In this document: one piece after another, positions 26,250-34,528 of the stretch
Position numbering within the stretch: the stretch's first letter is position 1
How the letters are laid out: the number at the start of each line of letters is the position of its first letter
Assembly: GCA_025464975.1 (NCBI GenBank)
Contig: JAODMT010000009.1
Coordinates: 124,001 to 188,000, forward strand
Direction: 5' to 3'
DNA: 64,000 bases
Source: Microbacteriaceae bacterium
GTDB lineage: Bacteria; Actinomycetota; Actinomycetes; Actinomycetales; Microbacteriaceae
Translations under genes and position numbers: made by a program
Notes under the pieces: generated by a model
Seen by the model: only the letters and a program-made list of their open reading frames with translations
Told to the model about the DNA's origin: nothing
Database searches by the model: none

Positions 26250-26831
26250 ATGGATCCGACGGCAGCGACGCCGGCAGACCAACCGAACCAGAACGGTTGG
26301 CAGGGCGTGCTCGCGACTTTGGTCGCCGAGCGTGGCGACGCCCTCACCCGCTACGCCTGGCTGATCTGCGGAAGCGCGGATGACGCGGCCGATCTCGTGC
26401 AGGACGCGCTGGTCAAGACATTCGGCCGGGTGCGGAACGGGTTCACCGTGCGCAGCGCGGAGGCGTACGTTCGTCGAGCGATCCTGAACGCCTGGCTCGA
26501 CGGCGGTCGGAGGTCGAGCCGCTGGCGGCGGATCGCCCACCTCACTGCCGCGGCCGACACCACCGATTCGGCCGACTCGGCCTCGGACAGCCGAATCGAC
26601 CTGATGGCCGAACTCCGGACTCTCGCGCCGCGCGAGCGCGCGTGCGTCGTGCTGCGCTACTACGAAGACCTCAAGGTCGACGACATAGCCGAGTGGCTCG
26701 CGATCAGTCCCGGCGCGGTCAAGCGATACCTCAGCGACGGCCTTGCCAAACTCGCGATAGCGCTCACCGACCAGTCCCCGGAAACTCCACCCGACCTGAG
26801 CAGAGCGGAACCCCATGTTCACCGAATCTGA
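26250..26831 (+). CDS. ECF sigma factor, SigE-family
   Basis: A 193-residue extracytoplasmic-function sigma factor. Region 2 (about 30-95) contains LVQDALVKTFGRVRN and AEAYVRRAILNAWLD; region 4 (about 120-175) has LAPRERACVVLRYYEDLKVDDIAEWLAISPGAVKRYL. This matches the actinobacterial SigE-type ECF subfamily. The ATG at 26250 has a near-perfect ribosome site (GAGGTGA, 5 nt spacing); the in-frame GTG inside that site is rejected. Its 3' end overlaps the next gene, a single-helix membrane protein, by 17 nt. That is typical of a sigma/anti-sigma pair. Confidence 0.9.
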   Translation: MDPTAATPADQPNQNGWQGVLATLVAERGDALTRYAWLICGSADDAADLVQDALVKTFGRVRNGFTVRSAEAYVRRAILNAWLDGGRRSSRWRRIAHLTAAADTTDSADSASDSRIDLMAELRTLAPRERACVVLRYYEDLKVDDIAEWLAISPGAVKRYLSDGLAKLAIALTDQSPETPPDLSRAEPHVHRI

Positions 26832-27549
26832 CCTCACACGACTGCTTGGCGAGGGCGAGGGTCCCCCGAGCCGCGTCGACCTCGGTAGCGTCATCCGGCG
26901 CAGCACTCGTCGCCGCGCGGCACGCCAAGTGGCGCTCGGCGGGGCGACAACGCTCGCCATCGCGGGAATCGGCGTCGCGAGCATCACCGGACTCAACTCG
27001 ATCGGTGGGACCGGTTCTAGCCAGTCTGCCTCGGTTGCCGGCGACGCCGGCGGATCCGCCGCGAAGCCGACAGCGGAGTCGCTCAACCGGTGTGGTGAAC
27101 CGGTCGCCGCCGTGACTCCGGCGGCCTCCGGGCTCACCCTTGCCATGCAGTTCGCGCCGGCGGCTGACTCGGCCGGGGAGGTGACCGGTTCGGTGACGCT
27201 CACCAACACCGGAACCGAGCCCATCGTGGGATCCTCTGCGAGCAGTCCGGAGGTGACTCTTTCGGGCAACGGCGTCACGCTCTGGCACAGCAACGGACCG
27301 ACGATTCTCATGGCCGCCATCGTCAATCTTGCTCCCGGGCAGTCGATGACCTATCCGGCCCGGTTCCTGCCGGTCACCTGTTCGTCTGAAGACGAGGCAC
27401 GGGACTCCTTCCCCGAGAACCTGCCGCGCGTCACCCCGGGGACCTACCAGGTGTCGGCCGCGCTCGACGTCACGATTGAGAGCCCCGATGGTTCGGCCGT
27501 GCGGCGCGAATTGGTGACCGGTCCGCCTGCCGACATCACCCTCCGCTAG
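26815..27549 (+). CDS. Single-pass membrane protein, probable sigma-factor partner
   Basis: A 244-residue protein with a short basic cytoplasmic N-terminus (RVDLGSVIRRSTRRRAARQ), one membrane helix (about 40-60) and an extracellular beta-rich domain (VTLTNTGTEPIVGSS, VNLAPGQSMTYPARF) with two Cys. It overlaps the sigma gene by 17 nt, so translation is coupled. The cytoplasmic tail of about 40 residues lacks the usual HxxxCxxC zinc motif, so if it is an anti-sigma factor it is not the ZAS type. I assign it by position and topology only. Confidence 0.68.
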   Translation: MFTESDLTRLLGEGEGPPSRVDLGSVIRRSTRRRAARQVALGGATTLAIAGIGVASITGLNSIGGTGSSQSASVAGDAGGSAAKPTAESLNRCGEPVAAVTPAASGLTLAMQFAPAADSAGEVTGSVTLTNTGTEPIVGSSASSPEVTLSGNGVTLWHSNGPTILMAAIVNLAPGQSMTYPARFLPVTCSSEDEARDSFPENLPRVTPGTYQVSAALDVTIESPDGSAVRRELVTGPPADITLR

Positions 27550-27637
27550 GCACTGCCGATGGTTGCTGAGACTCTGTAGAATCCCAAGGACCCCACAGCC
27601 GCGGTCAAGGGAGTCTGCCATCAACGTCTCAGCGTCC

Positions 27638-29653
27638 ATGCGCGTCCGCAGCGCCGTCGCTGCCATTGCGGTGGCCATCATCGCCGTATTGTCGGCGCCA
27701 TCTGCTGCGTTCGCCGTGCCCCCGGTCGACCTCGGCGGAGGCTACGTCGTCGACCAGGTCGGCGCCGTCGGATCGCGGGGCCCCGAGATCACGAAGGCGA
27801 CCGACGACCTGTATGCGAAGACCAAGGTTCAGCTGTTCGTCGTCTATGTCGACAGCTTCACCGGGGTGAGCGACAAGACCCAGTGGGCTTTCGAAACCGC
27901 CAAGAAGAACGGGCTGGGCGCAAACAATATCTTGCTCGCCGTCGCGACGGTGGATCGAAACTACTCCCTTTTCTACAACGCCGACTCGGTGCTCACGAAG
28001 GCGCAAAGAGATGCTGTCGAGCAGAACGACATCATCCCGGCCCTCAGACAGAGCGACTGGGCCGGCGCGGCGATCGCCGCGGCGAACGGATTCGCGGCCG
28101 CGGCAACCGGCGGCGGAGACGCCGGGCAGGCCGCGCCGACCGACAACCAGGGCGGCGGCTCCGCGCTGCCGACGGTGATTCTCTTTCTCGTTCTCGGCCT
28201 CATCGCGCTCGGAATCTTTTTCTTCGTCCGGTCCCGCCGGGGCAGTCGCCAAAAGGTCACGGCGCCCAAGGGTCCGCCGCAGCCGACTCAGGAACAACTC
28301 GACCAGCGGGCCGGCAGCCTGCTCGTGCAACTCGATGACTCCCTCAAGACGAGCGAACAGGAACTCGACTTCGCCATTGCCCAATTTGGAACCGAGGCGA
28401 CGACGCCGTTCAGCGCGACCCTCGCGAGTGCGGAAGCACGGGTCAAGGAGGCGTTCGAACTGCGGCAGAAGCTGGATGACTCGTTCCCGGAGACTCCGGA
28501 ACAGCGGCGCGAGATGACGATCAGGATCATCGAGCTCTGCGAGGCCGCCGATCGCGAACTCGACGAGCAAGCCGATGCGTTCGACGACCTCCGCAAGCTC
28601 GAGGCCACCGCACCGCAAGCCCTCGCCGCCGTGGTGACCGACGCGGAGGCGGTGAAGGCGCGGTTGGAGCGAGCGCGCGCGACGATCGAGGATCTGCGCT
28701 CGACCTATTCGCCGCCCGCGATCGCGTCGGTCGCGGCGAATCCCGGGCAGGTGGAGAAGCTCCTCGAATTCGTCGGCACTGCGGGTTCGACCGCGCGCGA
28801 CGCCCTCACCACCGGCGACGCCGGCGCCGCGGCGATCAATGTGCGCGCCGCCCAGGCGAGCGTCGGGCAGAGCATCAAGCTGCTCGACGCCATCGATGCA
28901 CTCGCCGACAATCTCGCCGCGGCGCGCGGGCACCTTGACGTTGTCGTCGCCGACACCCGAGCGGACCTCGCACGGGCGAAGTCACTCGCCGGCACGTCAT
29001 CCGGTTCGCTCTCGGAACCGACGGCCGCAGCCGAGGCCGCGCTCGCCCAGGCGACAACGGCCGAGGGGGTGGCCGATCCGCTCGCGAGTCTGGGCTCGCT
29101 CAGCCGAGCCAACGAGCAGTTGGACCGCGTGCTGGATGCCGTGCGAGACGCCCAGCAACGGGATGCGGCGGCCGCCGCACAGCTCCCGGCGGCGCTCAGC
29201 ACCGCGAGCAGCCAGATCTCGGCGGCTCGTGACTTCATCACCACGCGGCGCGGCGGCATCGGCAGTGGCGCTCGCACCAGGGTGTCGGAGGCCATCCGGC
29301 ATCTCGATGCGGCCATGACGCTCGCGACCAGCAATCCGACCCAGGCTCTCGCCGAGGCGAACGCCGCGACGGTGCTCTCGGGCCAGGCGCTCTCGCTCGC
29401 CCAGGATGACGTCGAGTACGCCGGAGGATTCGGGCAGGCCGGATCGATCGGCGGCGGGTTCGCCGGCGGCATCGGCGGCGCAGTGCTCGGCGGCCTGATC
29501 GGTGGGATGCTTTCCGGCGGGGGCGGGTTCGGCGGCGGCTTCGGCGGCAGCTCGCGGAGTGCCGGCGGATTCTTCGGCGGCGACAGCAGCGGCGGATCCT
29601 TCGGCGGCGGAGGCGGGTTCGGCGGCGGCGATAGCAGCGGCGGCCGCTTCTAA
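27638..29653 (+). CDS. TPM-domain membrane protein with coiled-coil and Gly-rich tail
   Basis: A 671-residue protein. A signal peptide (1-26) leads to a TPM (YgcG/Psb32-like) domain outside the membrane (about 35-155), then one membrane helix (about 180-202, LPTVILFLVLGLIALGIFFF), then about 400 cytoplasmic residues rich in Ala/Glu/Asp that look helical and coiled-coil, and a Gly/Ser/Phe-rich tail (about 605-671, many GGGFGG). Similar proteins occur next to PspA in actinobacteria. The ATG at 27638 is the only sensible start, although its ribosome site is poor. It sits between the sigma/partner pair and pspA, so an envelope-maintenance role is likely. Confidence 0.8.
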   Translation: MRVRSAVAAIAVAIIAVLSAPSAAFAVPPVDLGGGYVVDQVGAVGSRGPEITKATDDLYAKTKVQLFVVYVDSFTGVSDKTQWAFETAKKNGLGANNILLAVATVDRNYSLFYNADSVLTKAQRDAVEQNDIIPALRQSDWAGAAIAAANGFAAAATGGGDAGQAAPTDNQGGGSALPTVILFLVLGLIALGIFFFVRSRRGSRQKVTAPKGPPQPTQEQLDQRAGSLLVQLDDSLKTSEQELDFAIAQFGTEATTPFSATLASAEARVKEAFELRQKLDDSFPETPEQRREMTIRIIELCEAADRELDEQADAFDDLRKLEATAPQALAAVVTDAEAVKARLERARATIEDLRSTYSPPAIASVAANPGQVEKLLEFVGTAGSTARDALTTGDAGAAAINVRAAQASVGQSIKLLDAIDALADNLAAARGHLDVVVADTRADLARAKSLAGTSSGSLSEPTAAAEAALAQATTAEGVADPLASLGSLSRANEQLDRVLDAVRDAQQRDAAAAAQLPAALSTASSQISAARDFITTRRGGIGSGARTRVSEAIRHLDAAMTLATSNPTQALAEANAATVLSGQALSLAQDDVEYAGGFGQAGSIGGGFAGGIGGAVLGGLIGGMLSGGGGFGGGFGGSSRSAGGFFGGDSSGGSFGGGGGFGGGDSSGGRF

Positions 29654-29692
29654 TTTTCTTGCAGGTCAGGCTTCACAACGAAAGGGAACAGA

Positions 29693-30436
29693 ATGGCAAA
29701 GCAGTCAATCCTCGGACGAATCACCCAGATGGCAAAGGCCAACATCAACGCGCTGCTCGATTCCGCCGAGGATCCGAAGATGATGCTCGACCAGATGGTG
29801 CGCGACTACACCAACAGCATTGCGGAGGCGGAGAGTGCCGTCGCGCAGACCATCGGGAACCTTCGGCTGCTCGAACAGGACCACGCCGAAGACGTGTCGA
29901 ACGCCCAGGACTGGGGTCGCAAGGCACTTGCTGCGAGCCGAAAGGGTGACGAGTTGCGTGCCGCCGGAAACTCGGTCGACGCCGACAAGTTCGACAACCT
30001 CGCGAAGGTGGCCCTCGGCCGACAGATCGCTTCGGAGAATGAGGCGAAGGACGCCGAGCCGGTCATTGCATCACAGACGACGGTCGTCGAGCAGCTCAAG
30101 CGTGGACTGGATGCGATGCGCACCAAGCTGAGCCAGCTCTCATCCAAGCGCGACGAACTCGTCGCCCGTTCGAAGACCGCCGACGCTCAGCGTCAGGTGC
30201 AGGACGCGGTGCATTCCATCGACCTCACTGACCCGACGAGCGAGATCAGCCGATTCGAGGACAAGATCCGCCGCCAGGAGGCAACGGTGCTCGGGCAACA
30301 GGAGCTCGCGGCATCCAGTCTCGACGCGCAGTTCGAACAGTTGGATGCCTCGGATGACGCGGTCGAACTCGACGCCCGCCTCGCCGCCCTCAAGTCCGGT
30401 GGCCCCGCGCCGTCCGCCATCACGTCGGGCCAGTAG
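29693..30436 (+). CDS. pspA: PspA/IM30-family membrane-stress protein
   Basis: A 247-residue, almost entirely helical protein with the PspA signature near the N-terminus (ILGRITQMAKANINALLDSAEDPKMMLDQM) and long coiled-coil segments to residue 210. PspA/Vipp1 proteins polymerise on damaged inner membranes and maintain the proton gradient. The ATG at 29693 follows AAAGGGAAC, 39 bp after the TPM gene, so the two are probably cotranscribed. No pspB/C homologue is nearby, as is usual in actinobacteria. Confidence 0.92.
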   Translation: MAKQSILGRITQMAKANINALLDSAEDPKMMLDQMVRDYTNSIAEAESAVAQTIGNLRLLEQDHAEDVSNAQDWGRKALAASRKGDELRAAGNSVDADKFDNLAKVALGRQIASENEAKDAEPVIASQTTVVEQLKRGLDAMRTKLSQLSSKRDELVARSKTADAQRQVQDAVHSIDLTDPTSEISRFEDKIRRQEATVLGQQELAASSLDAQFEQLDASDDAVELDARLAALKSGGPAPSAITSGQ

Positions 30437-30613
30437 CGGGTAGCGCCGCCGCCGCTCCCGGGGCACTTCGGCGCTGCTGACCCTCGAGGGGACAACTTCG
30501 GCTCCCAGAACGCTCCCCGAAGGTACGAACTTGCCGCCTCGAGGTTTGGCGCCGCGCGCCCCCGTCCAGACGGATCGGGAACAAACACGGGTCTTCCCGC
30601 CGTTACTACCGCT

Positions 30614-31255
30614 ATGACAACTATTGGAATCATCGGAGCAGGACACATCGGCAGCCAGATCGCCCGCAAGGCGATCGAGAACGGCTATGACGTGGTCATC
30701 AGCAACTCCCGCGGGCCGGAGACGCTCGCGGACCTCGTGACCGACCTGGGGCCGAAGGCCCGCGCGGCAACGGCGGCCGAGGCGGCCGAGGCCGGAGACG
30801 TCGCCGTGGTCACCGTGCCGTTCAAGGCGTACACGGATGTTCCGGTCGAGCCGCTCGCCGGCAAGATCGTGATCGACACCAACAACTACTACTTCGAACG
30901 TGACGGACGCTTTCCCGAACTCGACGAGGGCCGCGAGACGGTCAGCGGCCTTCTGCAGAAGCACCTTGCCGAGTCGAAGGTGGCGAAGGGATTCAACGCG
31001 ATCCAGTCGCAGCAGATCACCGATGACTCCCGCCCTGCCGGAGACCCCGAGCGCCGCGCCCTCGTCACCGCATCTGACAACGAGGATGCCGCCGCGTTCG
31101 TGACGAGGCTGTATGACGAATTCGGCTTCGACACCGTGAACGTCGGACCGCTCTCGGAGAGCTGGCGAGTCGACCGTGACCGTCCCGCGTACGGGGCCGT
31201 CGCCAACATCGCCGACCTCACGGCGAAGCTCGCCGAGGCTACTCGCACGATTTAG
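30614..31255 (+). CDS. NADP oxidoreductase, coenzyme F420-dependent-like (Rossmann) protein
   Basis: A 213-residue Rossmann-fold dehydrogenase like those annotated as NADPH-dependent F420 reductase or NAD(P)-binding domain proteins. It starts with GIIGAGHIGSQIARKAIENG (nucleotide-binding turn), then VVISNSRGPETL (NADPH-type specificity loop), VIDTNNYYFERDGRFPEL, and VAKGFNAIQSQQI in the substrate region. The actual hydride partner (F420, flavin or a small molecule) cannot be read from sequence. A GC-rich hairpin follows 17 bp after the stop and may terminate transcription. Confidence 0.82.
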   Translation: MTTIGIIGAGHIGSQIARKAIENGYDVVISNSRGPETLADLVTDLGPKARAATAAEAAEAGDVAVVTVPFKAYTDVPVEPLAGKIVIDTNNYYFERDGRFPELDEGRETVSGLLQKHLAESKVAKGFNAIQSQQITDDSRPAGDPERRALVTASDNEDAAAFVTRLYDEFGFDTVNVGPLSESWRVDRDRPAYGAVANIADLTAKLAEATRTI

Positions 31256-31272
31256 AACTCGGGAATGCTTCC

Positions 31273-31303
31273 GTGGCGGCCATACTTGACTGGTGGCCGC
31301 CAC
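31273..31303 (+). terminator. Putative terminator hairpin overlapping the next gene's start
   Basis: A perfect 10-bp stem, GTGGCGGCCA / TGGCCGCCAC, with an 11-nt loop is followed directly by TTTTCTT. It follows the oxidoreductase stop by 17 bp and fits an intrinsic terminator, but the GTG start of the arginase-like gene (31293) lies inside the hairpin. Confidence 0.6.
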
Positions 31304-32159
31304 TTTTCTTGTAGTACCCCAATGGCAAGGCTCGGGGTCATCCCGGGCAATGAGACTCGTGGACGGGGCCGACGCCATCCGTGGCGACCTACCCGCCTCC
31401 TCGACCGTCGTAGTCGACGTGCCTCTCGACGCCGGCAACGACGAAGGCACCGGGGTGCTTCGGCTGAGCACACTGCGCGCCACCCGGGATGCTCAGGCGA
31501 CCGCGTTGCGCTCGTCAAACGGAGTACCGATCACCATCGGTGGGGACTGCGGAGTGGAACTTGCCGCAATCTCGCACGCGATCGAGACCAATCCGGAGGT
31601 CGCCGTGGTGTGGCTCGGCGCGCACCCCGACCTGCAGGCGCCCGATACCTCACCGTCGGGCGCGTTCCACGGAATGGTGCTCCGCACACTGCTCGGCGAG
31701 GGCGAGCCGACGCTCGTTCCCGGCAGCACCCTCTCCCCGTCCAGGCTGATCCTCGGCGGAACTAGAGCGCTCGACGACTCCGAGGCCGCAACCGTGCAGA
31801 ACCTCGCCCTTCGGACGATTCCGCCCACCGAGCTGACCCCCGACGCCGTGCGGGAGGCACTCGGCACGACCGGCGCGAGCTGCGTGTACATCCACCTCGA
31901 TCTTGACGTGCTCGACCCCGCGGAATTCGCCGGCCTTGCCTACCCGGAACCATTCGGAATGACGCTCGCATCGGTGCTCGACCTGCTGAACGCCATCACG
32001 ACCACGCTTCCGCTCATCGGCGCCGGAATCACCGAATTCGCCCCCGAGTCGCCCGAGGCCGCCGGAAACGATCTCGGGAGCGTTCTGCGCATCATCGGCT
32101 CGCTCAGCACCGCCGCCCGGGCGCTCGACCCCGAGGAACCCAGCTTTACGATTGACTGA
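31293..32159 (+). CDS. Arginase-superfamily protein with altered metal ligands
   Basis: A 288-residue ureohydrolase-fold protein. The family layout is clear: GGDxxxE, xAHxD, SPSGAFHGM and HLDLDVLDP. Compared with arginase and agmatinase, the first His is Cys (GGDC, C86) and the bridging Asp is Gly (WLGAHPD, G109), while H111, D113, D203 and D205 remain. Two of the six manganese ligands are thus lost, so ordinary ureohydrolase activity is doubtful. The GTG at 31293 gives the family N-terminus (FLVVPQWQGSGSSRAMRL) but has no Shine-Dalgarno. CATACT 6 nt upstream could be the -10 of a leaderless transcript. Confidence 0.8.
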   Translation: MAATFLVVPQWQGSGSSRAMRLVDGADAIRGDLPASSTVVVDVPLDAGNDEGTGVLRLSTLRATRDAQATALRSSNGVPITIGGDCGVELAAISHAIETNPEVAVVWLGAHPDLQAPDTSPSGAFHGMVLRTLLGEGEPTLVPGSTLSPSRLILGGTRALDDSEAATVQNLALRTIPPTELTPDAVREALGTTGASCVYIHLDLDVLDPAEFAGLAYPEPFGMTLASVLDLLNAITTTLPLIGAGITEFAPESPEAAGNDLGSVLRIIGSLSTAARALDPEEPSFTID

Positions 32160-32189
32160 CCGCAGCATTTGTTTCGTGAGGGGCCACCG

Positions 32190-32990
32190 TTGACCGACAC
32201 CGCCGCATCCGATGTCCGCGTCACAGTCGAGCGGGCGGGTCACGTGCTGCTCATCGGGCTCAATCGTGCCGAAAAACGCAATGCGGCCGACTTCACGATG
32301 CTGCAACAGCTGTCTCTCGCCTACGGTGAACTCGAACGAGACCCCGGGTTGCGGGTCGGATTCGTCTTCGCCAACGGCGACCACTTCACCGCCGGCCTCG
32401 ACCTCGGCGATATCGCCCCCCGCATCGGAACGGACGGACTCGACCTGGTCGCAGAGGGCGGGATCAACCCGTGGCAGATCTCCGGAACGCAACTGAGCAA
32501 GCCGGTGGTAATCGCCGTCAAGGGCACCTGTCTCACCCTCGGCATCGAGCTGATCCTCGCGAGCGACATCGCCGTCGCCGCGCAATCGACGACCTTCGGC
32601 CAGATTGAGGTCGCGAGAGGCATCCTGCCCTTCGGCGGGGCCACCATCCGGTTCCCCCGCGCAGTCGGCTGGGGCAACGCAATGCGTTGGATCCTGACGG
32701 GCGACTCGTTCGACGCGACGGAGGCGCACCGGATCGGCCTCGTGCAGGAGGTCGTGCCGGATGGGTCGGAATACGACCGTGGGCTGCAACTTGCCGAACG
32801 CATCGCCGCGCAGGCTCCCCTCGCGGTTCAGGCCGCCCTCGCGAACGCGCGTCTCGCCGTTCGGGAGGGTGATGCCGTCGCCGAGGCCGGGCTGCAGCCG
32901 AGCCTGGTACGGCTGGCCGGGAGCGAGGATGCCGCGATCGGCATGACCGCGTTCGTCACCCGCACGACCGCGGAGTTTGTCGGTCGCTGA
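32190..32990 (+). CDS. Enoyl-CoA hydratase/isomerase (crotonase) family protein
   Basis: A 266-residue crotonase-fold enzyme. The oxyanion-hole segments are FTAGLDLGDI and KGTCLTLGIELILASDI, and FGQIEVARGILPFGGATIRF is the region bearing the catalytic acid in hydratases. The TTG at 32190 has GAGGGG 6 nt upstream and is preferred over the upstream frame start at 32169. It lies 30 bp after the arginase-like gene on the same strand and is probably cotranscribed. The exact acyl-CoA substrate and reaction (hydratase or isomerase) cannot be told. Confidence 0.87.
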   Translation: MTDTAASDVRVTVERAGHVLLIGLNRAEKRNAADFTMLQQLSLAYGELERDPGLRVGFVFANGDHFTAGLDLGDIAPRIGTDGLDLVAEGGINPWQISGTQLSKPVVIAVKGTCLTLGIELILASDIAVAAQSTTFGQIEVARGILPFGGATIRFPRAVGWGNAMRWILTGDSFDATEAHRIGLVQEVVPDGSEYDRGLQLAERIAAQAPLAVQAALANARLAVREGDAVAEAGLQPSLVRLAGSEDAAIGMTAFVTRTTAEFVGR

Positions 32991-33091
32991 TGGATCCGTC
33001 GACGCTGACCCGACTGCCGTCGATTACGCTCGCCGCGACCTTCGGTTCCCCCACGACGACATGACAGAGACGACATAACAGAGGAGACCAC

Positions 33092-34519
33092 ATGACCGAG
33101 TCCACGTACGACCTCATCGTGATGGGGGCCGGGACCTCCGGAGAAAACGTCGCCGATCGGGCGGTGCAGGGCGGGCTCTCCGTACTGCTCGTCGAGAGCG
33201 AACTGGTCGGCGGAGAGTGCTCCTATTGGGCCTGCATGCCGTCCAAGGCGCTGCTTCGCAGCGGCATCGCCTTACGCTCCGCGAGAGCCGTCGGCGGCGC
33301 TCGGGAGGCCCTGACCGGACAGCTCGACGTCGCTGCGACCTTCCGCCGGCGGGATGGCCTCGCTCACGACTGGGACGACGCAAGCCAGGTGAAATGGGTC
33401 GAGGAATCCGGAATCGACCTCGTTCGCGGCCGCGCGAGGATCACCGGCGAGAGGCAGGTCACGGTGGACGGGAGGGTGTATGAAGCGCGCTTCGCCGTCG
33501 CGATCAGCGTCGGTTCCGACCCGCTGCTGCCCGACATCCCGGGCCTCGCCGAGGCGAAGCCGTGGACCAGCCGGGACGCGACGAGCGCCAAGGTGGCGCC
33601 AAGCCGCCTCGCGATCATCGGCGGCGGTGTCGTCGGGGTGGAAATGGCCACTGCGTACGCGAGTTTCGGTACCGCGGTCACTCTCCTCACGCGCTCGTCG
33701 CTGCTCGGCAACGAGGAGCCCTTCGCCGGTGAGATGGTGGCCGAGTCGCTCGAGCGACTCGGGGCGACGATCAGGTTCGGCGTGTCGGCCACCTCCGTGT
33801 CACGCGGCGAAAGCGGCGTTCGACTCGAGCTCGACGACGGCTCGAGCGTTGAAGCCGACGAGGTGCTCGTGGCGATCGGCCGCGTGCCGCGCACCGGCGA
33901 CATCGGGCTCGATGTCATCGGGCTGACACCGGGCGACTGGCTCGAGGTGGACGACACCATGCGGGTGAAGGGCTTCGACTGGCTCTACGCGTGCGGGGAC
34001 GTCAATCACCGCGCGCTGCTCACCCACCAGGGCAAGTACCAGGCACGAGCGGCGGGCGACGTCATCGCAGCTCGTGCCCTCGGTCGCCCGGTCTCCGACA
34101 GCCGTTTCGGTACCCATGTTGCGTCGGCCGACCACGAGATGGTGCCGCAGGTCACCTTCAGCGACCCGGAGGTCGCGTCGATCGGGCTCACCGCCGACGC
34201 CGCACGGAGGGCCGGGTACGACATTCGCGTGGTGGACTACGACATCTCCTGGATCGCGGGAGCGTCCATCCAGTCGGACGACTACGAGGGTCGGGCCAGA
34301 ATGATCGTGGACGAGGATCGCACGGTGATCCTCGGCGTGACGTTCGTAGGGCCGGATGTCTCGGAACTCCTTCACGCCGCCACGATCGCGGTGGTCGGCG
34401 AGGTTCCACTTGACCGGCTCTGGCACGCAGTTCCGGCGTACCCGACGGTCAACGAGATTTGGCTTCGGCTGCTCGAGACGTACGGCCGGCCGCAGCCGCG
34501 CGCCGCCGCCGGAGGGTGA
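33092..34519 (+). CDS. Class I pyridine nucleotide-disulfide oxidoreductase
   Basis: A 475-residue flavoprotein of the lipoamide dehydrogenase / mercuric reductase group. FAD binding: DLIVMGAGTSGENVA. The redox-active pair is C43-x4-C48 in GGECSYWACMPSKALLR. The NAD(P) motif is LAIIGGGVVGVEMA, and FDWLYACGDVNHRALLTH is the second FAD motif. The dimer-interface base is in HAVPAYPTVNEIW. The SYWA spacer differs from the VNVG of true lipoamide dehydrogenase, so it is better called a general disulfide oxidoreductase. The ATG at 33092 follows AGAGGAG. Convergent with the mshA-like gene. Confidence 0.9.
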   Translation: MTESTYDLIVMGAGTSGENVADRAVQGGLSVLLVESELVGGECSYWACMPSKALLRSGIALRSARAVGGAREALTGQLDVAATFRRRDGLAHDWDDASQVKWVEESGIDLVRGRARITGERQVTVDGRVYEARFAVAISVGSDPLLPDIPGLAEAKPWTSRDATSAKVAPSRLAIIGGGVVGVEMATAYASFGTAVTLLTRSSLLGNEEPFAGEMVAESLERLGATIRFGVSATSVSRGESGVRLELDDGSSVEADEVLVAIGRVPRTGDIGLDVIGLTPGDWLEVDDTMRVKGFDWLYACGDVNHRALLTHQGKYQARAAGDVIAARALGRPVSDSRFGTHVASADHEMVPQVTFSDPEVASIGLTADAARRAGYDIRVVDYDISWIAGASIQSDDYEGRARMIVDEDRTVILGVTFVGPDVSELLHAATIAVVGEVPLDRLWHAVPAYPTVNEIWLRLLETYGRPQPRAAAGG

Positions 34520-34528
34520 GCGGCGCCG

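Noticed and set aside
25764-27326. 520-codon minus-strand frame across pckG and the sigma gene
   Set aside because: Antisense to pckG and the ECF sigma gene, both strongly supported.
27629-28933. 434-codon minus-strand frame opposite the TPM gene
   Set aside because: Arg-rich, low-complexity shadow of the TPM coding strand.
29502-29653. Gly-rich repeat region as a mobile or CRISPR-like array
   Set aside because: The GGC-rich repeats are in frame and encode the Gly-rich tail of the TPM protein; there are no spacers.
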